From Tenrec ecaudatus (taxonomy: Eukaryota > Chordata > Mammalia > Afrosoricida > Tenrecidae), in assembly GCF_050624435.1 (NCBI RefSeq), contig NC_134531.1, positions 252,354,812 to 252,418,811 of the forward strand: a stretch of 64,000 bases of DNA, read 5' to 3'. Position 1 is the first letter of the stretch. Each line of letters starts with the position of its first letter. Shown one piece after another: positions 24,755 through 35,099 of this stretch. Both the position numbers and the translations under genes were made by a program. The notes under the pieces are model-generated. The model searched no databases and was not told the origin of the DNA. It was given only the letters and a program-made list of their open reading frames with translations.

Positions 24755-25480
24755 TGGTCTAACAATTTTATTGGCATATGTGGTAGTTACATAATCTGGT
24801 GTCAATTTGGGACTTGAGAGGATTAAGAGTGAAGGGGTGGAATCTAGTTTGTCAATTGGGTCATAGCCAATGAGGCCTCTGTGCGGGGCATGGCTTTCTC
24901 CTGAGAATTCTCCTGGATTTCCTCCTTGGAGGCCAGAGAGACTCTCACTACTCACTCCCTTCGAGACTGTCTTTTGGATCACTCCCTGAGGATGCTCTAC
25001 TGACAAGCCACATGACACTGGGAGCTGGAGAAGCCACATGGACCTACCCTGATGCAAGCAGGCCTCTGGAGCCTGCCAGCTCTGAGATGCTTACAACACC
25101 ACTAAATCGACAAGACTTCCTACCCACTGGCCTGTGATCCTCATGCATTCAGTGTCTTGCCTGTGTTTCGTGAGTCTGAAGAGGACTTTTAGTTTGGTAT
25201 TGGACATATGGGCTAATATTGGATGTATGGACTTGATCTGGACTGGACTGTGACGTTTTCTTAATATTCAATTGTTGTTGTAAATAAACTTCTTCCTTAT
25301 ACACATGAGTCTCCCTGGATTTGTTTTGCTAGTCTACCCAGACTAACACAGCATACAATTCACATATCATACAATTCATTAGTTCAATCACATCAAGAAG
25401 AGTTGTGCAATGATTGCCACGATTAATTTAACAACAGTTTTCTTCACTCTCGCGCTCACTGTTATTAGTTTCCATTTCAG
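24755..25480 (-). mobile_element. Ancient L1 3' region (minus), split by a solo LTR
   Basis: Joining 24755-24778 to 25356-25480 gives a continuous old L1 3' pattern: tttattggcata, then caattcacatatcatacaat, then aagagttgtgcaatgattgcc. The LTR at 24779-25350 is therefore a later insertion. Confidence 0.6.
24779..25350 (+). mobile_element. Solo LTR, ERVL/MaLR-like (plus)
   Basis: A 572-bp element starting tgtggtagtt and ending gactaacaca. It is flanked by an exact 5-bp TSD gcata (24774-24778 and 25351-25355). An AATAAA (gtaaataaact, about 25280) lies 70 bp from the 3' end, as expected of an R-U5 region. No internal retroviral genes are present, so it is a solo LTR. Confidence 0.83.
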
Positions 25481-25559
25481 ACAACCCATTGTAGAGTTTG
25501 GTCTGCAGGCTCCCCTCTCTTGCTCTTTCTCTGTGAATTCTCCAGTGGGTTCTTTGACT

Positions 25560-25642
25560 TCCTTTTCTGTAGGGCACAGTGGAGCAGTTCTGCTTTGCAT
25601 ACATGGGCCGCCGTAAGTCAGCGCTGACAACTAGCAACAGCA
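25560..25642 (+). mobile_element. AfroSINE/RTE 3' tail fragment (plus)
   Basis: Reads gtagggcacagtggagcagt, then gccgtaagtcagcgctgaca and an acaactagcaacagcaac tail. Confidence 0.45.
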
Positions 25643-26825
25643 ACAGAGGAAATTAGTAAGTTCCTTCGTTTGGTGAATACATTTTATGACCTCCTACCTC
25701 TCTAGAATGCTATCCTTGGCAATAGTTTATTTAGCAGAAATTCTTTGATTTCTTCTCCTTACTCTTGGGATGAGCATAGACTGGGTGTTAAACACGGACA
25801 CAGATACTGGAACTAATGGTGACATGAAGAGATAACAATATATCTTCTTACAAAAGATTTTCAGTGTTTTGTTTTATAACACACACACACACAGAAATAA
25901 AAGCTAATATTGACTCAGTAATTTGCATAATTTTAAGCAAGTAAAGACTCAGTTTTTCCTATTGAGAAATAGGAAATTTCTCAGTTAATATTCCACTAGT
26001 CATTCTGATTGGAATTAGATCAAAGAAAAGCAAACACGTCTATGCATGTTGCCTACTACTTCCTTTTTCCTAATGAGGGCATTCAATAAGTAAGCATGTC
26101 TCTTTCCTGACAGTGCTGATCAGAGAATTGCAGAGGATAGCGATCAGGGTAGAGTTCAATCCGCAGCCTGACATCTGCCTTAAGTGTCGTGATATGAGGG
26201 GAGTATCTATCCATTCAATTGCAACCAAAAGAGGTTGGAGGTAGAATCAGGTAGAACTTAAATCTCTAGGGCTTAAAATTGAAACAGTTTTAAGTTGTAA
26301 CAATATTGGTGTTGAGTGGTGAAATTCTCGCCTGGGTTTGATTTCCAGCCAATGAACGTCATGTACATCCACCAGGCATCTAAGAGTGGATGGTTGCAGG
26401 TTGCGAACATGCTGAGCGGTTTTAGTGGAATGTCTAGACTAAAGCAGGCCGAGGAAAACCTGATGATCTACTTTCAAAATTAAGAGAAATTCAAAGCCTA
26501 TGGAACACAATGGGCTAATGGTTAACAAATTACAGGGATGGTTCAGAACTCATCATGAATGATGCACCACAATGGGAGCCAACAACAAACATGGAAGAAT
26601 AGCTTGGAATATTTTAGTGTAATTAGAATGAGCTAGACTAAGCTTTCTATAAAAGCAAGTTGATTGACTATTTTACTTTCAAGAGGCAGAGAACCAAAAC
26701 ATTGTATTTATATTTTATTCCCACTATTTGCTACAAATAAAATGTTTAAGAGACTCAGTTACCCCATTGAGTTGATTCTCACTTGTGCTGATTCCATGTG
26801 TCAGGGGAGAACTAACTGTGCTCCA
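25643..26825. other. AT-rich intergenic DNA, nothing recognised
   Basis: A short (AC)8 run sits near 25880. No gene or named repeat. Confidence 0.45.
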
Positions 26826-26829
26826 TCGA

Positions 26830-27365
26830 GCTTCTGTGTTAGATCGGGTTTTCTAGATAAATAAAATCTGGAATATATATAAACATTATAAATATTATTA
26901 TATATAAATAAACAAAATATTAATTATATTAAAATAATTTATACCAAAGCGAAACTCTTATCAAGTAAGTGGTCCACATAGCCACACAATGGCAGTCCCA
27001 GTCCAGCACAAGATTGTGAGACAGATGTGAACTTGAGGCCCTTCCTGATTCACATAAATGCTGTCACTGGCAAACCAGGAAGTTGGGCAACAAAGCAGGA
27101 AGTGGGAAGACCACAGGCCAGCGTAGACAGAGTCAAGTGGATCCAAGGCTGGTTTTGTTCACTTTTGCACCTTAGCCCCTAGAGCAGTGCTTGCATGGGA
27201 TGCTTACCTCTGACCCAAGGAACCAGATACTGGATCCAGGCCATAATGAGGATGAAGAGAGAAATCTAGTTCTCCACCATCTATTTTAGATATGAAATAG
27301 GCCACACCCCAAGGAGGCTTTGTCAGGCTAGGACTTGCACCTCATGGGAGAAGTGTTACTGTTGC
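26830..27365 (-). mobile_element. Probable solo-LTR remnant of the same ERVL-like family (minus)
   Basis: Starts tgtgttagatcgggttttct, then aaataaa-rich DNA. It shares gaagaccacaggccagcgta, agtggatccaaggc and ggccacaccccaaggagg with 2520-2932 and 13984-14480. Boundaries and TSD unclear; an AT repeat at 26870-26945 may be a secondary expansion. Confidence 0.5.
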
Positions 27366-28225
27366 ACTACTGAGAATTCCAGGGCAGGAAGGTTGACAGA
27401 AAATCTAACTATCAGATGTGCGTATGCCTCATAGTTTGGTTATAGATTGCCAAGCTATTTTTCTGAGACATCTTTAGGAAGAGTTACACCCAACTCTGAT
27501 TATCAGTCTAGCCCATTAATCATTTGGACCATGCAGGGACTACATACATGCTGTACTGTGTTGATTTTCAACGTAAAGTGTTCTTCCAAGTTACCACTTT
27601 GCCTGGGGCATAACTACAACTGATTTTCAGGAAATTGGATGTGATTGGACCACTTCAACGTGTTAAGAGAAGAGATGGGAGGTAGGTTGGGAATTTTTCT
27701 GTTACTTATTATGAACTCCCTTGATCCAGAAATAATTAAAATTATGCTAATCTATTTTTGAAGTACATTGAAACACTGGTGCTTTGTTCACTTATGCCCA
27801 TTAGCAGCTAGCGCTGCATTTCCTTGTAGCAAGTTCTCAACAATATATGTGGAATGAATAACTAGACAAGTAGTTCATTTAGCATCTCCATCATTTTCTG
27901 ATTATGTATCTTATAGTATGTTTTAAATATATTTTATTATAATTTATGCTCATTCTGCAACTTCAAGTTTTGCAATGGTGAAAATAAAATACAATGATTT
28001 AGATACTCCAATACATAGTTCAACAATCTTATTTTACTTCATGATTTCATATCTATCTATAACAATATACCTAAGATATTGTCACCATTGTCCACCCCCA
28101 TTTTTCACCTCTCAGGAAGTAGGGCAAAGAAGTTTATCCTAACTCATTGACAATGAAGACTTTAAAAATCCTATATGGGTTTGACTATCTGCAGTTTGAT
28201 TACTGGCATCCTGGCCAATGGCACT
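27366..28225. other. Intergenic DNA, nothing recognised
   Basis: AT-rich from 27880 to 28080. No coding frame of note. Confidence 0.45.
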
Positions 28226-28227
28226 AT

Positions 28228-28948
28228 GGGTTTAAACAGACTCATTGCCATTGTGTGGATTCTTACTCATCATATGCTGTTGGAGAGAGCAGAACTGACC
28301 ATACGGTTTTCAAAGCTGTGACGTTTGGAAGCAAAGTGCCTCATCTTTCTCCCTTGGAGCTTCTAGTTGTTTTTGACCACCAATTTTTTGGTTAGCAGTT
28401 GTGGTAGTTATATAATCATTTTTGAGAGGATCAACAATATAGGGGTGGAGTCTATCCTGTCAATCAAGATATAGCCAATGAGGCCTCTGTGTGGGCATGG
28501 CTTTCTCCTGAGGATTCTGGAAACTCTTGTATTCCTCCTTGGAGGCAGGAGACACTCTCTGCTCACTCCTCTTGAGACATCTCTGTTGAGAAGACACATG
28601 GAACTACGCTAGTGACCTGAGCTGGAGAAGCCATGTGGAGACCCCTGCCAGCGCTGAGATGCTCATAACACCACTGGATCCACAAGATCTCCCACCCACT
28701 GGCCTCTGATCTTCTGGCATTTGGCATCATTGCATGTGTTTCATGAGTCTGAAGAGGACTTTATAGATTGGTATTGGGCATATGGGCTAATATCGGACAT
28801 ATGGATGTGATCTCATCAACTGGCCTAGGATTTTTCTCAATATTCAACTGTTCTTGTGTGTCCATGAATTTGTTTCTCTAATCTACCCAGACCACCACAG
28901 CAGTACAGTGACTAACCACTGAAATACCAGGGCTCCTTATTGTTAAAA
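28228..28948 (-). mobile_element. AfroSINE (minus), split by a solo LTR
   Basis: The left part (28228-28399) reads taaacagactcattgccatt, gcagaactgaccatacggtt, gtgcctcatctttctccctt, ttttttggttagcagt. The right part (28910-28948) supplies the head: gcagtacagtgactaaccac and ataccagggctcc. Confidence 0.75.
28400..28909 (+). mobile_element. Solo LTR, ERVL/MaLR-like (plus), inside a SINE
   Basis: A 510-bp element, tgtggtagtt ... gaccaccaca, with an exact 5-bp TSD gcagt (28395-28399 and 28910-28914). It is closely similar to the LTR at 24779-25350 over its length (for example tagccaatgaggcctctgtg in both). Confidence 0.85.
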
Positions 28949-28954
28949 TCGAGC

Positions 28955-30785
28955 CATTCTAAAATCCAATAAACGTCATCAAAAAGACAGGAAAGAAAGA
29001 AAGGACCAAAGCGGATGCCAGAAGAGAGTCTGAAACTTGCTCTTAATCACAGAGTAGCCGAAGCCAATGGAAGGAAGGATGAAGCCTAAGGGCTGAATAG
29101 AACGTGTCAAAGGGCAGCTCGAAAAGACAAAGAAAAATATTATCATGAAATATCTAAAGACCGAGAATCAGAAAAACAAGTGGCAAGAACACACCCAGGA
29201 TATCTTTAAAATAATTCAATAAAAAAGTCAACTGTCCAGTTGCAATCTTGAAAGGTCTTGTGGGGGAAATATTAAATGATGCAGGAAGAGAAGATGGAAA
29301 GAATCCTGATTCATTGTCCCCAAAAGAACTAGTCGACATTCCACAGGCTCAGGAGGTAACATATGAGCAAGAACCAATGATGCTGAAGGAAGAAGTCTAA
29401 ACTGCACTGAAAGCACTAGCCCCAAACAAGTCTTTAGCAATTAAGAAAATACCAATTGAAATGTTTCAGCAAGCTGATGTAGCACTGGAAACACTCACCT
29501 ATGCCAGGAAATTTGGAAAACTGCTACTTGGCAAGCTGACTGGAATAAATCAATATTTACACCGCTTCCAAAGAGAAGTTATCCAACAGAATTTTCAAAC
29601 TATAGAATGATATCAAGTTCCAGTACAGTTTTGCTTATGATCATCTAACAACAGTTGCAGCAGGAAATTGACGGGGGGCTGCCAGAGGTGCAGGCCAGAT
29701 TCAGAAGAGATGGCATTGCGGATGTCAGACGGATCTTGCCTGAAGGCAGAGGGTATCAAAAAGATGCTTACTGGTGTTTTATGGTGTTTGAAAAGCCCTT
29801 TGACTCTTTGGATCATAACAAAATATGAAGAATGAGAGGACTGGGAATTCCAGAACACTTCCTGGTGCTTTTGAGGACCTTGTCCGTGGATCAAGAGGCA
29901 GTTGCATGACACAACAAGGACATACTGCATGGTTTAAAACCAGGAAAGGTGTGTGTCAGGCTGGTATCCTCTCAGCATATTTGTTCAATCTGTATGCTGA
30001 GTAAATCATGCCAGAAGTTTGATTATCTGATGAGGAACAGTGTGGCATCAGGTTTGGGTGAAGACTTATTAACAGCCTCTGAAATGCAGACAACACCTCT
30101 TGCTTACTGAAAGTTAGAAGAACTTGAAGCCCATGCTGAGGAAGATCACAGACTGCACCCTTCAGTGTGGTTTACAATCCAATATAAAGAAGGTCCAACT
30201 CCTCACAGCTGGACTACCAAGTAACAACACGAGGCATGGAGAAAATGTTCAAATTTTCAAACATTTTGTCTTGCTTTAATCCACAATCCATGCTAATGGA
30301 AACAGCAGTTAAAAGAAATTAAATGATATGTTACATTAGGTAAATCTGCTGTACAAAATCTCTTCAGGAGATTGAAGATCAAGGACATTACTTTGAGGAT
30401 TAAGGTACACTTGCTCCCAGGCATGGTATTTTCAATTGCTTCATATGCATGTGAAAGTTGCTCAAGGAATTAAGAAGACTAAAGAAGACTGGGTATGTTT
30501 AGAGGGATCTGCCTTGGAAGAAATAGGGCTAGAGTGTTCCCTAGAGGCAACAATTACAAGACTTTGTCTTACATTCTTTGCACATGTCCCTGAAGAAGGT
30601 CATCATATCAGGTAGGGAAGAAGGGCAGCGAAGAAGCAAAAGGTCTTCAAGAGATGGGTTGACACCATGGATGGAACAACAGACACAGGCATAGGAATAA
30701 TCGTGAGGATGGCAGAGGAACGGGCAGTGTTGTGCATAAGGTCGCTATGGGCCAGAACTGACTCACTGGCCCATAACAACAGCAA
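28955..30785 (+). mobile_element. RTE/BovB-type LINE, decayed copy with reverse-transcriptase region
   Basis: About 29770-29825 translates to FEKPFDSLDHNK, the RT motif around the first catalytic Asp. About 29950-30005 gives QAGILSAYLFNLYAE, the RT G-hL-S-P-type block. Both are recognisable despite frameshifts and stops. The 3' end (30600-30785) has gcagcgaagaagcaaaaggt, agatgggttgacaccatgga, aggtcgctatgggccagaac and an aacaacagc tail. That end resembles the AfroSINE tail, consistent with the SINE using this machinery. Only the C-terminal half remains, and it is inactive. Confidence 0.75.
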
Positions 30786-30979
30786 AAGCCATATCCAGTA
30801 ACTCATCCTGAGAGCTGACGTTCTGTGTTTGCTGTATATACTCATGTATAAGCTGAGTCTTTCAGTTTTTGTGGTAAATGCAGTTTTTAATTTTTTTTGC
30901 GAGCTGCTACTAATTTATAAAGGGGAGTAGGAAGGAGGAAGAGGAAATAGCGAGTGGGAAGGGAAAGAAGAAAGGAAAA

Positions 30980-31352
30980 TGTGGGAAGCCGCAGCTCTCG
31001 CGAGATGTGGGAAGCCGCAGCTCTCGCGATGTGGGTAGCCGCAGCTCTCGCCGCCATTACAAGATGGCGCCGGGCAGTCAGGGCGGTGGCCCAGTTAAGT
31101 GGTAAACAACCACTTAACGCATGCGCACTGCTTAGATGACGTAGTCACAGCTCCACCCTGGAGTATGCAAACGAGGGTTCTGGCGAACGCACCAATCAAT
31201 GCATGGCACGTCCCCGTAGAGCGTATATAAGCAGCAGTAGTTTGGGGCTTCGGGGTCTTCTATCCGCCACAGCAATTGAACCCGCAATAAAACGCCTGTG
31301 GAAGAATCCTGTTGTTATGCGTCTTTTCTTGCTTGCGAGACCTGGCGCGACA
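30980..31352 (+). mobile_element. ERVK-type solo LTR with IAP-like promoter organisation
   Basis: A 373-bp element with TG...CA ends (tgtgggaagccgcag ... ggcgcgaca) and an exact 6-bp TSD ggaaaa (30974-30979 and 31353-31358). Six-base TSDs are typical of class II (ERVK) elements. Motif order is like rodent IAP LTRs as I remember them: gccgccattacaagatggcg, taagtggtaaacaa, gcatgcgca, TGACGT, CCAAT, cacgtcc, a TATA box and AATAAA. It is CpG-rich with few signs of decay, suggesting a young copy. The 5' end carries three ~25-bp repeats. No internal proviral genes remain. Confidence 0.88.
31051..31230 (+). promoter_or_regulatory. LTR promoter elements: YY1-like, CRE-like, CCAAT and TATA
   Basis: Visible sites: gccgccattacaagatggcg (two facing YY1-type cores, 31050-31069), gcatgcgca (31119-31127), tgacgta (31137-31143), ccaat (31192-31196) and tatataa (31224-31230). 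The AATAAA follows at 31286-31291. Function is inferred from order and spacing. Confidence 0.7.
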
Positions 31353-31467
31353 GGAAAACAGCAAAGAAGGAAGAGGGGGTGGGAAATATAGTTCTTTAAA
31401 TGCAGTTTTTGTGGTAAAATTAGGTGCCCCTGGATGATATTTGGGTCAGTTTATACTCGAGTATACA

Positions 31468-31556
31468 TAGTAATTATTCAATTTAATTAGAAGGTAATTG
31501 AATTAGAAGGCTAATTGAATAGTAATTATTCAATTTAATTAGAAGGCTAATTTTTG
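31468..31556. repeat. Local AT-rich direct duplication
   Basis: taattattcaatttaattag followed by aagg occurs twice (about 31469 and 31521), separated by partly inverted gaattagaaggctaattgaa. Confidence 0.75.
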
Positions 31557-31884
31557 ACACTTTCATTTCCTCATTGGCTCTGGTCTAAGAAAAGTAATCT
31601 TCCCTAAAGGCTATTAATTGATTGTTCAAAATTCACTGGACATAATTTTGGCACTTACCCAAATTCGTAAGGGATTTCACTGGTTTAAGGCTCACATAGC
31701 CCTAAATCTTTTCACCTTAACTGTAATGCTCATGTGCCAAGCTATAAAGGGTTTTGGTTATCAGTGCTGCCTTTGAATTAAGTGGTCTTGTTCTAGTTCT
31801 CGAAGGTGAACACTTAAAGCACCAGTTTTGCATCTTCTATTCTAATATATGCATTCAGTGCTATAAGTTTCTATTTAATCTGAG
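31557..31884. other. Intergenic DNA, nothing recognised
   Basis: No gene or repeat family recognised. Confidence 0.45.
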
Positions 31885-32240
31885 GGGTGATACTGGGAGA
31901 GTAGAGAATGAGTGGGTTGGAAAGGGGGAACTGATTACAAGGATCCACATGTGACCTCCTCCCTGGGAGATGGACAGCAGAGAAGGGGGGGGAGGGAAAC
32001 TCCGGATAGGGCAAGATATGACAAAATAACAATCTATAAATTATCAAGGGCTCATGAGGAAGGTGGGAGCGGGGAGGGAGGGGAAAAAAAAGAGGACCTG
32101 ATGCAAAGGGCTTAAGTGGAGAGCAAATGCTTTGAAAATGATTAGGGAAAAGAATCTACGGATGTGCTTTATATAATTGATGTATGTATATGTATGGATT
32201 GTGATAAGAGTTGTATGAGCCCCTAATAAAATGTAAAAAA
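31885..32240 (+). mobile_element. L1 3' end (plus)
   Basis: Ends gagcccctaataaaatgtaa with an A-run. It lies tail to tail with the minus-strand L1 that begins at about 32255. Confidence 0.88.
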
Positions 32241-32254
32241 ATTTTTTCTCTTCA

Positions 32255-33420
32255 ATCACTTAAAAAAATTTTAAAAACATTTTATTAGGGGCTCATACAA
32301 CTCTTATCACAATCCATACATATACATACATCAATTGTATAAAGCACATCTGCACATTCTTTGCCTTAATCATTTTCTTTTTTATTCTCCTCTTCTGTTT
32401 TTTTACATTTTATTTTATTGGAGGTTCTTACAGCGCTGTCACAATCCATACATATACCCATTATGTCAAGCACATTTTTACATATATTGCCATCATATTT
32501 TTCAAAACATTTTCTTTCTACTTGAGTCACAGGCATCAGCTCCTCCTTGTCTCCCTTCCCTTCCCTCCCCTCCCTCCTGCCCCAAGCCCCCCTAACAATC
32601 TATAAATTATTCTTTTATTTATTTATTTTTAATGTTTTACACTGACTGCTGTCCCATTTCATCCACCCTTCTGCTGTCTGTCTCCCTGGGATGGAAGCCA
32701 CACGTTGATCATTGTGATTGGTTCCCCGCCACTGCCCCGCCCTTACCCTCCTAGTTTTGCTTCTCCCCTTATTGGTCCTGAGGGGTTTTCCTGTTCTGGA
32801 TTCCCTGTGATTTGAGCCCTTATCTGTACCATTGGTAAGATAGATTTAGGGTCATGGTAGTTCCTGGGGAGGAAGCATTAAAGAACTCGAGGAAGATTGT
32901 GTGTTTCATCAGTGCTATATTGCACACTGACTGGCTATTCTCTTCTTATGGCTGTTCTGACAGGGGGGAGTCCAATTGACTACTGATAGGCTTTGGTTCT
33001 CCACTCTGCTCTCCCTGTCATTCCCATTGATATGCTTTTTGTTTGTTTTGTTATGGGTCTTTGATACCTGATGACTGATCCCATCAAAACCTCATGATCA
33101 TGCAGGATGGTGTGCTTCTTTTATGTGGGCTTTGTTTCTTCTCAGCTAGGTGGCCACTTGCTTATCTTCAAGCTTTTACGACCCCAGATGCTATATCTCT
33201 CATTAGCTGGGCACCTTCAACTTTCTTCACCATATTTGCTTATGCACCCATTTTGTTTTCAGTGGTCAGGGAAGGTGAACATCACAGTGTACCGTGTTAG
33301 TAGAACAAATTGTTCTTGCATTGAGGCAGTACTTGAGTGGAGGCCCAATATCCACCTGCTACTGTAATACTTTATAGATAAATATATGTACATGGTGTTA
33401 TTCCCCTGCCATTGTATATA
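32255..33420 (-). mobile_element. Minus-strand L1 3' region with a second L1 3' end as its tail
   Basis: 32255-32385 is a reverse L1 3' end. It is followed by a ~30-bp linker and a second reverse L1 3' end with 3'UTR (about 32405-33420), carrying one copy of the ~247-bp module (33090-33300). The order matches a longer L1 whose transcript extended past its own AATAAA into a downstream L1 tail. It could also be two separate insertions, because no joint TSD was found. Confidence 0.75.
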
Positions 33421-33424
33421 ACTC

Positions 33425-33900
33425 ACCCACAATATTAGAGACATTCTCTTTTCATTTTCATTTAGTTCAAGATATTTTTTAACTGTCTTGCGTTTTCTTT
33501 GATCCACATGCTATTTAGAAATGTGTTAACTGTTCAAACACTTCTACATGAGTTTTTAACCTTGCTGATAGAAATTTCTAGCTTAATACACATATGTTCT
33601 GAGAGAATACTTTGTATAATTTTTACTCTTTAAATGCATTAAACTGTGTTTATGGCTTATGTTCTTTTAAATTTTTTAATTAAAAGATCATTTTATTGGG
33701 GGCTCTTACAACTCAATGGCTTATGTTCTTGAGTATTCTATGTGAGTCTGAGAAGAATGTGTTTTATGCTGGTGTTGGATTAAATCTTCTACAAATGTGA
33801 TTTAGAACTAATTGACTTGTGAATTGTCCAGTTCAACTGTATATCTACTGATTATCTGCTTGTTGGATTTTTCAATTAGTAAGTGATGAATGTTGAAAAT
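33425..33900 (-). mobile_element. Ancient L1 ORF2 fragment (minus)
   Basis: Reverse-strand L1 patterns such as gagagaatactttgtataat, gagtctgagaagaatgtgtt and gtccagttcaactgtatatc. It is split by a 49-bp young L1 insertion at 33667-33715. Confidence 0.6.
33667..33715 (-). mobile_element. 49-bp L1 micro-insertion (minus) with 15-bp TSD
   Basis: Contains only ~25 bp of L1 3' end (cattttattgggggctctta) plus an A/T tail. It is flanked by exact atggcttatgttctt at 33652-33666 and 33716-33730. Confidence 0.88.
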
Positions 33901-34249
33901 TTCAACTAAAATATTGGATTCATTATATATTCTTGAAAATGAACCAATAAAATGGAAAACAAATTATTAGAGAAGTCAATGACATCATAAATTATCTTTT
34001 AAATACTTGAATAAAATTGATCTTGTGTACGTACAGATGATATAAAAATGCAAATAACTCTATGTTCACAAATTTGGTCATTGAAAGGCAATAGACCAAT
34101 TCAATAAAAAGGCATAATCTACCAAAATTCATACAATGAGCAATAACCTGACTAGGATAATCTCTCCTAAGGAAATGAATAAATAATAACCTCTGAACGT
34201 AAAGTATTAAGCCCAGAAAATTTTACTGGTGACTTCTTATAAAGATTTA

Positions 34250-34940
34250 ATAGACTTTAATTTTTTAAAGCAATTTTAGGTTTACAGAGAAATTGAGCAG
34301 AATTCTTTTGAACTCCCTTATAAATCCACCTTCCTTCCTCAGTTCACAATTAGTAATCTCCAAGTTACTAAATTACTAAATGTGATACATTTCTGAAAAT
34401 TGATGAAGGAATATATATATACAGCATCATAAGTAGAGTCTGTAATCTCCATTAGAATTCTTTGTATTGTGCAAGTCTATCTGGATGAGTTTTGCAGATG
34501 CATGCTATGCAACTTCCATTACCGTGTCATAGTTTCACTGCCCTGAAAGTACCTTGTTATCGACGTGTTCATCCTTTTCCTTTCCCCTAAAGCCCTGTCA
34601 AATACCGATCTTTTCACTGTCTGTATTTACCTTTGTTGAAATGTAATCTAGTAGAAATTCTACAATATGTAGTGATTTATGATTGGCTTCTTTTACTTCT
34701 CAATATGAATTTTATATTTCTCTGTGTGTGTCTACTTTCATAGCTCTTTTGTTTCATTGCTGAACAATATTCCATTTCATAGTCCTATGACACTTTGTTT
34801 ATCCATGAGGCAATTATGAAGAGAGCTGCTATAAACATTCCAGTAGAGTTTTCTGTGTGGACATACACCGTTCATCTCATTTGGATAAATACCTAGGGTC
34901 ATGATTGCTGGATCACATGGTAAGAATTTTTAAACTAAAT
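34250..34940 (-). mobile_element. Ancient L1M-type 3' region (minus)
   Basis: Blocks in order: attttaggtttacagagaaa, gtgatttatgattggcttct, tgaacaatattccatttcat, aagagagctgctataaacat, ataaatacctagggtcatga, ttgctggatcacatggtaag. This is the common reverse-strand layout of old eutherian L1s. Confidence 0.72.
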
Positions 34941-34954
34941 ATGATCTGTCAAAA

Positions 34955-35095
34955 CCACCCAGGAATTCTGTGGAAGAAAAGGCCTGACAATCTGCTTCCA
35001 TGAGGATTACAGCTAAGAAAGCTCTTTGAAGCAGTTTACTCTGTGAGCACATGGAGTCACCATGAGTCAAATCAACTCGACAGCAACTCAGACAT
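34955..35095 (+). mobile_element. AfroSINE, 3' two-thirds (plus)
   Basis: gaccaatctgcttcc-like body (gacaatctgcttccatgagg), gattacagctaagaaagctc, caccatgagtcaaatcaact, cgacagcaact, then a gtttagtttt tail. Confidence 0.75.
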
Positions 35096-35099
35096 GTTT

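Larger units (their letters stand above)
30832..31470. mobile_element. Short inverted-repeat DNA-transposon-like element, split by an LTR
   Basis: The left end reads tatatactcatgtataagct, then tttttgtggtaaatgcagtt. The right end, read in reverse, is tgtatactcgagtataaact, then accacaaaaactgcatttaa. After removing the LTR and its TSD the element is about 260 bp, with inverted ends near TA. Likely non-autonomous. I cannot assign a named family. Confidence 0.55.

Noticed and set aside
28395..28914. Target-sequence preference, because two LTRs have the TSD gcagt
   Set aside because: The LTRs at 28400 and 43198 are in opposite orientation, so in element orientation the TSDs are gcagt and actgc; likely coincidence.
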